From positions 757,501-821,500 of the forward strand of contig JAJTWR010000254.1 of assembly GCA_021613335.1 (NCBI GenBank): 64,000 nt of DNA, in the 5' to 3' direction. The DNA is from Whitmania pigra. Taxonomy: Eukaryota > Annelida > Clitellata > Hirudinida > Haemopidae. A program made the translations under genes and the position numbers. The stretch's first letter is position 1; each line of letters starts with the position of its first letter. Positions 56,501 to 64,000 of this stretch are shown in pieces. The notes beneath the pieces were generated by a model. It was not told where the DNA came from. It did no database searches and saw only the letters and a list, made by a program, of their open reading frames with translations.

Positions 56501-59500
56501 ATCCTAGTCCTTTTGCTGACACTGACAAACCAGGTTACATAACTTTAGCTAGAGTATAGCTGGGAAATGAAGCTCATGAGTTAGGAGTTATTATTCTTTA
56601 GACTCAATTTTAATTTTATAATAATATTTTTTGCATCAGAATTTGCTTCATAAGTCATCATTAGGTAAATATAGAATAACTTACTGAGAGTAACAATTTC
56701 AATTCCCATTCACTTATAGTTGAATTGGGGGTATATATAGTGTTTATGCATCTTGCATATCTCAAATTAAAAGCTTTGTCAAAGTTTTACTAAAATCACC
56801 TGCTTGAAATTATTGTATTTTCATTAAACAATAAATGTGAAAAGTGATTTTTGATGATTATCTGAAAATGCATCATGAATTTATGGAAACAGGGGTGTTT
56901 ACTTTCTATATCAAATATTATGATATAATTTTTTTGTAAGTATACAAAATAAAGATGCTTTGTAAGATATACAGACCCTTTATATTGTAACAATACCTTT
57001 GGTGTTTTGAACTGATCTTTGCTATAAAATTGTCTTGAAGGGAGAAGCTGAATGTTATGCAGGAGCTCCTGGTGAGAAGGGTCAAGAGGGTTATAATGCT
57101 AAACCTGGATCAAAAGGATTTATGGGTGATAAGGGAACTAAAGGATTGGCAGGGCCTCCAGGATATCCAGGACCTCCAGGATCTGATGGAAGAGATGGAT
57201 TTCCTGGTCCTACAGGAGATAAAGGAAAAAAAGGTAATTACTAAGATTTTTTATTATGCTGATTTCAAAATCAAAGAAAAAATTGTAGTAAGTGTAATAA
57301 TATCTATCTGTATTTATTTGTAGAATTAAAATAAAAATAAATAATTAATTTATTCTATAGGAAATAAATTGGAGGTTGAGTCAAACTGAATCTGAGTGAG
57401 ATGACTTCTTTAGAATTCTTACATTTTTAGTACAGTCGGACCTGGTTATGTCGCCAGCCTAGGGGTTTGCTAAAAAGTGTCGAGATAACCAAAAATCAAT
57501 ATGGCGACTGCATATTAACATGTGCTTGCAAATTTTTTATGTACGTAATGTGCGTTAATGTGTTTTAGGTTTTTTTACACAACGGCAATTGATATTTGGT
57601 ATTGATAACGGCAATATGTATATACAATGTATGTTAACAACAAAATGGCATTTGTGAAGCAACTAACAGCAGAAATTTACCAATTCGCAATAAGAACCAC
57701 CGCCGATTCTTGATACAAACCTTTATAATTATTTTTTCCTACATTTCAAACACAAAGATTGCTCACAAAATCCCCCCTGTTAATGGGAAGTTTTGTTGCT
57801 CGCGAATTTGTGAACCATTGAAATTGCATCGTCATCATCTTTGTGCTCAGACACTCTAAGTTTTTATCTTGCTGGATCAAGGATCTTGCTTTTTTGCCTT
57901 CTTTTTCCATTCTGAAATGGTGTTGCTGAATATGTTTTAATAATGTTATATAATTCGAATCCTTAAAACTTTATGAGTTTATTAACAAGTCATTAACACT
58001 ACACGGTCACTAAACAAGAGAGAGTACGAGCATTAGCCCAAGGCTATTTATAGAGCACTAAATACATTCTGTTGTGTTCAGTGTGCCTTTCACTCTCATT
58101 GGTTCTCACCACAACAAATAAAATGCAGCTTTTCATTGACACTATAAATATTTATTGATTTGTCTGGTCAAAAGGGCTTCTGATAGCCACTAATATGACC
58201 TGCCTCAGCGAAAACGAAAGTCACTGTCAACATTGAGTGTGAAAAAGCAACATTCATATAAAATTAGTCAGTAATTGCTAAAACGTTTCTTAAATTGATG
58301 TCAAGTAATAATTATTTAAGTTGACAAAAAGTGCCATCAGATGCCAAATCGTCTGGAAGGGAGTCCCAGCTAAAAAAAAGCAATTCTAAAGTATCTAAGA
58401 ATCTGTTTTATATTTAATTAAACAATTTATCATTTTCTTCAGTAAGCTTATAGTATAATTCATAAAGGGCAACTCTTGGGCAGCTTACACTGGAATAAAT
58501 CTTTTTCTAGCATTTTTTAGCCATTTTGAATTTTTAAATTTCAGGTATAAATTGTCTTCTTTTAAGATAAATGAAATTAAATTAAAATGATTAGTGATAT
58601 TTGCATTTTCAAATGACATTGCATTCACAAATGGATCTCTTAAACATGCTAACACTAAAGAAACCAAATTGCCAGCAGGGAAGAAGGTTCTGTGTTACTT
58701 TCTTTATCTCCACAAAGTATTGAAAGAGAATATTAGAATGTGACATACACTATTGACATGTTCAAGGATTTCCAGTTTGAGATGAAATTCCAACCAAGCT
58801 TTGCCAAAATTTTATCAAAAAGAAAGGATGACCAGACTGCAAGATCGGAATCAACAATGTGTTGCTCAATCGAAAGAAACAGAATTAGAACAATAAGACA
58901 TTGCAAAACTGACTAGACTGATCTCAACTTGTTAGAAATTTTATTGTTAGTTGTGAGTTGACAAAATGTCAAAAAAGTTGAATTTTTGATCTAAACAAAA
59001 ATGAAAGTAAAAATTTGAAAATAGCACAATTGACCTAGGAATGTCATAGGGAATGATGTATACAAATTTCAAGTTGCTAATGTTCACCATTTCGGAGGAT
59101 TTCTTCAAACGGATGTATTATGTATGTGATGTTTAGTCAATGAATTTGCCTTAAAATGTAGAAAGTTATAGAGAATAATGGTGCTATGGTGTTTAACAGA
59201 GCATGTTTAGATGATAATCTTAAATAACTTAGTGTGATGTTATTCTGCTTTCTCAAGGAAATGTGGGAAATAAAGGTACTAGAGGAAGTCCCGGGCTTGA
59301 TGGAGCAAAAGGTAATGTTGGTGAAAAAGGGGAACCAGGTCAGTTGATTAAAGGTACTCCTGGTCAACCCGGTTTACCTGGACTGGATGGTGAACCTGGA
59401 TTTAAAGGAGCCGATGGGTTAAAAGGTGAAAAAGGAGCTAGTGGAGATGATGCTATAATAAAGCCTGGGCTTCCTGGTCTTCCTGGTGATAAGGGTGACA

Positions 59501-62500
59501 GAGGTCTTCCTGGAAGTAATGGTACTAATGGCATACCTGGCTTACCAGGTCTAAAAGGTTAGGTTGATGTTTCCTTAAAATAATTATGTTAATTTAACTT
59601 AACTGTTTATTTTAATTAAATATATTTTAAATTATAGGTGGATCTGGTGGTTCTTGTTCCGAATGCTTTCCTGGTCAAAAAGGTGAGAAGGGTGGGCCAG
59701 GAAGAGCTGGGTTTGATGGGCCTCCAGGACAATCAGGTTTGCCAGGTAATCCAGGACTGGTTGGCATTTCAGGAGATCCTGGTATACCTGGAAGCATTGG
59801 GATCCCTGGATTTCCTGTTGGTTTATCATTCAATCCTGTTTTTGCTAACCCATGATGCAATTTTATAATTTTGTGTAATTATTTGCGTTGCTCTAGGCAT
59901 GAAAACAATGTAATAAATATTTTTAAAAATTCAGTTCAATAAAGACACAGCAGTTATTTATGATTTGACAATTATATCACTTATTTTAATGAACAAACAA
60001 GTGAATTTGATGTTTATTGTTCAAATGCAATGTATTTTTTAAAATTAAATCTTTAAAATATGATAAAAACGATTGTTAGTACATTACAAAATGTTTAAAA
60101 AGTCACCAAATGTCATCAACTAAATTCAGTTCAACTTAATTATAATGGAATGCTTTGGAACCACCTGGATGCAACCCAGCATTGCATTTCTGGTATGCAA
60201 AGTCAGATGTCCTCTTGCAGCACAATATTGCTGAGTGCTCTGGATGATCCAACATGCAATGAGGACTTCAATATAGACTTCAGGGAGGACTCCATGTTCA
60301 AGTGAGAGTCAAGAAGATGATAGACCTACCATCTAAAACTTCTTGGGATATTGCCAAGAGTCAAGCTTTTCATGTAAACTTGTACACTCTCACAAAGGAA
60401 TTGAAGACAGTTATGGTCAGAAACTTTCTTTTCTAGACAATGTAGTTGTAATGCATTTGGGATGGCCTAACCTAATACCACTTTTTTACCTATGCTGAAT
60501 CATATAGCATGCAAGCTTTTGATCCAAGCAATCCACTCCTTCCATTCCATGCATAACTATATATTTGAACAATTTTAGGTTGTTCAACTTCTATCCTTTA
60601 CTTTTGGTGACTTGAAAACCTTTATCTATTGTAGCAGATGGCCTCATGTATATGTTGAAGATTTTCTGGCATGACATCAGACTTTAGCTTTTCATTCCAA
60701 AACAACATAAAAACTGCAAGTTTCCTTTTTCAAAATATCTTTACTTTTCAGAAGAACATCTTCAACAATGTTTGGACATAGAATGCTTGTTGCAGCCATT
60801 CTACTGTCAGCAAGTAAGCGTGGCAGTTGAGGGCTTGTGAGGAAGTTATCAAAAACAGTGTTATAATATCTGCCTTGAAGTTTTGATAATTCACTGGTTA
60901 ACTTACTCAAACTTATTTAGTCCAAGATCTTTCTCAGTCCACCAATCACTTTGGTGTGGATGAATTTAACAGCATATCCACTTTGTAACCATAATCCATA
61001 TTTTGCTGTGAGATATTAATGATTTCAGTTGTCTGGCTCCATGATGCCAGAAATTATGAAAAACCATACTTTCATCAACAAGCATTTTATCCAATTTAAA
61101 ATTTTAGACAAAAATTTTTATTTGGTCTGTTAAAGGTTGTCTCTCTCTGAACTTATCATTTGGATCTAAATTTTTATTATTTACAAAGTAAATATTGCTC
61201 CTTATTGCAATAAATCTAAGTGATGTAGCAAAAACAACCTAAGCATCTGATGGTGATCAGTTTAAATTGACGGTCGAAAATATACCATTAATATAATAAA
61301 ATTAATTTTACCTAGGTTTTTTTCTTATGAACATTTATGTCATCAAATTTGGGTAATAACAAAAGTGCAATCAAAGATTTTAAAAAAATAGTAAATGTGA
61401 TTTAAGACACCATGGGTATCTCCAGATTAAACTTAAAATGTAGCAAAATGGATTAAGATAATATTTACCCAGAAATTCAATGTTTTACGAATGTCAGTTA
61501 TGGGTTAAAGTAATGAATGCGAATATTAGTTACTTAGGGTTTATTAACCTTCACTAAGTACATTATTCAATCCAATACTTTTTTCACTCTAATTTACAAT
61601 GAAACTATACCAAAAGCATACTTAAAGTAGTTCAGGGATATGTAAATAAGGGCATATCCATTGCTCAGAATTTCTTTAAGATGTTGGTTTCTATGCTTTT
61701 ATGTTTCTATTTTCTTCACTACATAGATTATATATAGAGAATAAAGAATATTTTCACAAGAAGTTTCATTTTATGAAAAAAGGGAATGTCCCTATCACCC
61801 TGCTCATAGGGATTAATTTCTTTGAAAATCAGTCTTCTTTTGTGAGTTATGAGTCATAACTCCCCTGTTGATAATGAAGAAAACTAAAAATCTCTCCAGC
61901 AAACTATTCTGTCCAATTTCTTCCATCTAGTTGGTGGTGATGGACATATAGATGTTATAATTAGTGATTTTAAAATTGATTGGTCTTGTCCATATCAGCT
62001 CAACTCTAACCTATACTTTTCAAGGCTGAAAACTCATATGGCTATATATATTTATTTGTTCTTATTATTGTGCCATGTAAGAGTTAACCACATTGTGTTA
62101 AGTAAACAAATCTTGTATTTCTGAGCATCACAAAGTTTTAAAGCATTTTGGGCATATTCATTGTAGACTCAGATGACAAAGTTCAAGGCTAAGATTTGAA
62201 CTTAATGGAGGCTGTTAAAGATAAAATTTGCTTATTACCTTAACTAACTGGGCAAACTAGATGTATTCAGTGGTAATATTTATATTTAATATAAATTAAT
62301 AATAATATTTAAATGATTTAATGGGTTATAATTGAGTTTTTATTGAGATTTATTAGTCAAAGCCAGAAATTGAAAGTTGGTATATTGTTTTGATAAATCA
62401 ATGGTGACATGTTTGAAATATTCAGAAAATTTCTTTTAAAATGTTTAGAATCTAAAATTTCAAAAAACTTCAGCTAATTAGGTGAATTTTTGTAAAATGA

Positions 62501-63289
62501 CAGTTAATGGTAGACTTCACACTCAGATACTTATGCATTTATATGGTTTTGCTTTTTTTCAATATTTGATTTAATGATTAATTGATAAATAGTTGAAAAA
62601 TGTTTTTTAAGGGTGACAATGGCTTCCCAGGTTTAGCTGGGCTAAAAGGTGAAAAAGGAAAGCCAGCTGAGGTTCAACTCTTACCTGGAGAAAAAGGTTC
62701 ATCTATGCAATAGTGCATATCTTTAATTAGTTTTTATGTGAACTTGGTGATTTTGTTTAATAGCTTCAATTGGGAAAATTGTTTTATTGCATTATTAGGT
62801 GACAAAGGAGCTCAAGGCTTACCAGGAAATGATGGCAATCCTGGTAGTCCTGGTCGACAAGGACCACAAGGAGGTAACGGGCCTGCTGGCGTACCCGGTC
62901 CTCCTGGAGCAAAGGTTTTAAAAATTGTTCCTAACAAAGAAATATGCTAAAAAAAAGCTTAAGTATAACATAAAACAAAGAAATTTCATCCACTTTGATG
63001 ACAGAGATTAAATTAAGAGTTATCATTGAAAATTGTTCTCAATTAAACATGTTGGGACAAAAATTTAATTTTCCATCTTCCTCCTGTAAAAGTTATCAAT
63101 ATTAAATAAAGGGGGACATTGGAACACCTGGATTTGATGGGCTTAAAGGAATTAAAGGCCAGCTTGGTTTACCTGGTCAACCTGGAGACTTTGGATCTGG
63201 TAGACCAGGTCAAAAAGGAGAGCCTGGGAATGTGGGAATGAATGGAGATGCTGGCAACAATGGAGACAAAGGGGACAAGGGCCTACCAG
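53561..63289 (+). CDS. Collagen type IV alpha chain, N-terminal 19 exons
   Basis: This is a basement-membrane network collagen. Exons: 53561-53617, 53736-53834, 54030-54164, 54236-54280, 54355-54417, 54479-54601, 54661-54696, 54840-54902, 55667-55837, 55909-55962, 56026-56088, 56154-56198, 56271-56375, 57041-57233, 59258-59557, 59638-59816, 62612-62696, 62799-62914, 63112-63289. Exon 1 gives a signal peptide, [19 protein letters not shown]. Exon 2 encodes the 7S domain with its four cysteines, [18 protein letters not shown]. The rest is Gly-X-Y triple helix with the interruptions expected of type IV (e.g. [65 protein letters not shown]). Most exons begin with a full Gly codon; four junctions split Gly codons. 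The NC1 domain lies beyond the window. Which alpha chain it is cannot be decided. An upstream start in the same frame would only lengthen the signal region. Confidence 0.94.
57433..57930 (-). mobile_element. Tigger T1 right-end fragment inside collagen intron 14
   Basis: It begins after TA with CAGTCGGACCTGGTTATGTC, the T1 terminus. On the minus strand the transposase piece reads [10 protein letters not shown] / [19 protein letters not shown] text equivalent to the region after the first HTH of the 51971 copy, but frame-shifted. The shared gtaggaaaaaataatta segment is present in reverse. The left part of the element is missing. Confidence 0.75.
57944..58116 (-). repeat. Solo LTR of the Gypsy 2 family with 5-bp TSD
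   Basis: The 173-bp unit starts TGTTATATAATTCG and ends TGGTTCTCACCACAACA. Reverse-complemented it aligns to the Gypsy 2 3' LTR (tgttgtggtgagaacc versus tattgtggtaaggaac; tagtgaccgtg; ttaataaac). It is flanked by AATAA on both sides (57939-57943, 58117-58121). No internal retroelement sequence remains, so it looks like the product of LTR-LTR recombination. Confidence 0.85.
59817..62611 (+). other. Collagen IV intron 16
   Basis: A 2.8-kb intron. A faint coding-like stretch lies at about 60140-60420 on the + strand ([33 protein letters not shown]), but it is broken by stops and has no recognised family. The rest is AT-rich without identifiable elements. Confidence 0.5.
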
Positions 63290-64000
63290 GTGACCTTTGA
63301 AATAAATATCTTGGCCTACATCTCGAGTTACTTTTGTTGCATTATTACATTTTGAAATAATCTTTCACAATTCTTTTCAAATTGGAATTGGTTTGGAAAT
63401 TTAAATGTGTTTCCAATTTGAATAAAAAAATTGAGCAACATTTAATATATGTAGTTGAAGTTGAACTTAAAAAAATATAATATTTGGAATTTAAATGTCA
63501 AGAGATTGTTTAGTTCTGCAGAACTCATTGAAACAGTTCAATGACTGTTGCACTCATAGAATATTGCACACATAGACAACTGCTTATATGACAAATTTGT
63601 GACTTTAATTGAAGTAAATCAAAATTCCCTTTTTACTAATGATTGAACCTCTCATTTCTTTCCTCAATGTTTTGCTAGTTAGATAGTGGGCAGGTAAGAG
63701 GCTTCGGTGCTCTACCCATTTAATAAAAAAATTTTTTTGAACTTCATCTAGAAAAGAGTATACAAATACATTAAAAACTGCTCCAACCTCATTGTTTGGC
63801 ACAAAGGCCATTGAAGCAAGGAATTTTAAAACTTCAGCCTAACTTCAAACTTATGACTCAAACTCTATGTTCAAGTCAACTCTGTGGACATTTCTGAAAT
63901 TTTGTCCAAGTACATTGAAGGTGTTGCTGGGAGAGATCCACAATTTCTTATCAGAGTCTGGAATCATCATGTAGCTGCTGTTGAAAGATTTTCGAAAACA
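63290..64000. other. Collagen IV intron 19 (start)
   Basis: Follows the exon 19 donor (CCAG|gtgacc). No further Gly-X-Y exon occurs before the window end, and nothing else is recognised. Confidence 0.6.

Larger units (their letters stand above)
57234..59257 (+). other. Collagen IV intron 14 carrying a Tigger fragment and a solo LTR
   Basis: A 2-kb intron with G|GT phase-1 junctions. It holds the T1 fragment and the solo LTR listed separately. From about 58120 on, no recognisable element is seen. Confidence 0.8.

Overview
The window is a piece of an AT-rich animal (metazoan) nuclear genome. It has spliced genes with GT-AG introns, often only 60-110 bp long, and every class of animal transposon. 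The host genes (ACAD9, DYNLT1, ALG6, a three-Ig-domain surface protein, a tandem-CARD protein, collagen IV) mark it as a metazoan. Short introns and the transposon mix suggest an invertebrate, but I cannot name the phylum safely. No bacterial, rRNA or CRISPR features are seen.

Layout. 1-1816: the 3' ten exons of an ACAD9-like gene on the + strand. 2335-11500: a transposon graveyard holding Tigger-like fragments, a 3.1-kb hAT element, two decayed R2-like LINEs, a small hAT and the end of a Gypsy element. 11500-17190: a Gypsy LTR split by a 5.3-kb LINE with a 5' inversion and by a 58-bp LINE tail. 17283-17730: a 221-bp tandem duplication. 18234-19162: a complete five-exon DYNLT1 gene. 20516-28025: another nested block, in which a Gypsy element carries a Tc1-like element and a 5'-truncated LINE. 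29081-31693: a complete 14-exon ALG6 gene, followed by a partial copy of its exon 10. 33320-38114: a complete eight-exon gene on the - strand for a secreted, probably GPI-anchored protein with three Ig domains. 39126-39790: a decayed or unmodelled coding-like stretch. 40662-41637: a three-exon gene for a tandem-CARD protein. 42372-44420: a second hAT element. 45030-47890: a decayed LINE between short direct repeats. 50720-50796: a tRNA-Thr-derived sequence. 51615-53045: two Tigger-like fragments. 53561-63289: the first 19 exons of a collagen IV alpha chain, whose introns hold a Tigger fragment and a solo LTR. Its 3' part, including NC1, lies beyond the window.

The host genes are unrelated housekeeping or surface genes with no visible functional coupling. 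The strongest biological leads are an ACAD9 protein that has lost its catalytic glutamate, the tandem-CARD protein, and the GPI-anchored Ig protein. The strongest structural leads are the nested insertions, whose order can be read from target-site duplications (TSDs).

Exon models were built by reading splice sites and phase by eye. For DYNLT1, ALG6, the Ig gene and the CARD gene, the summed exon lengths are exact multiples of three.
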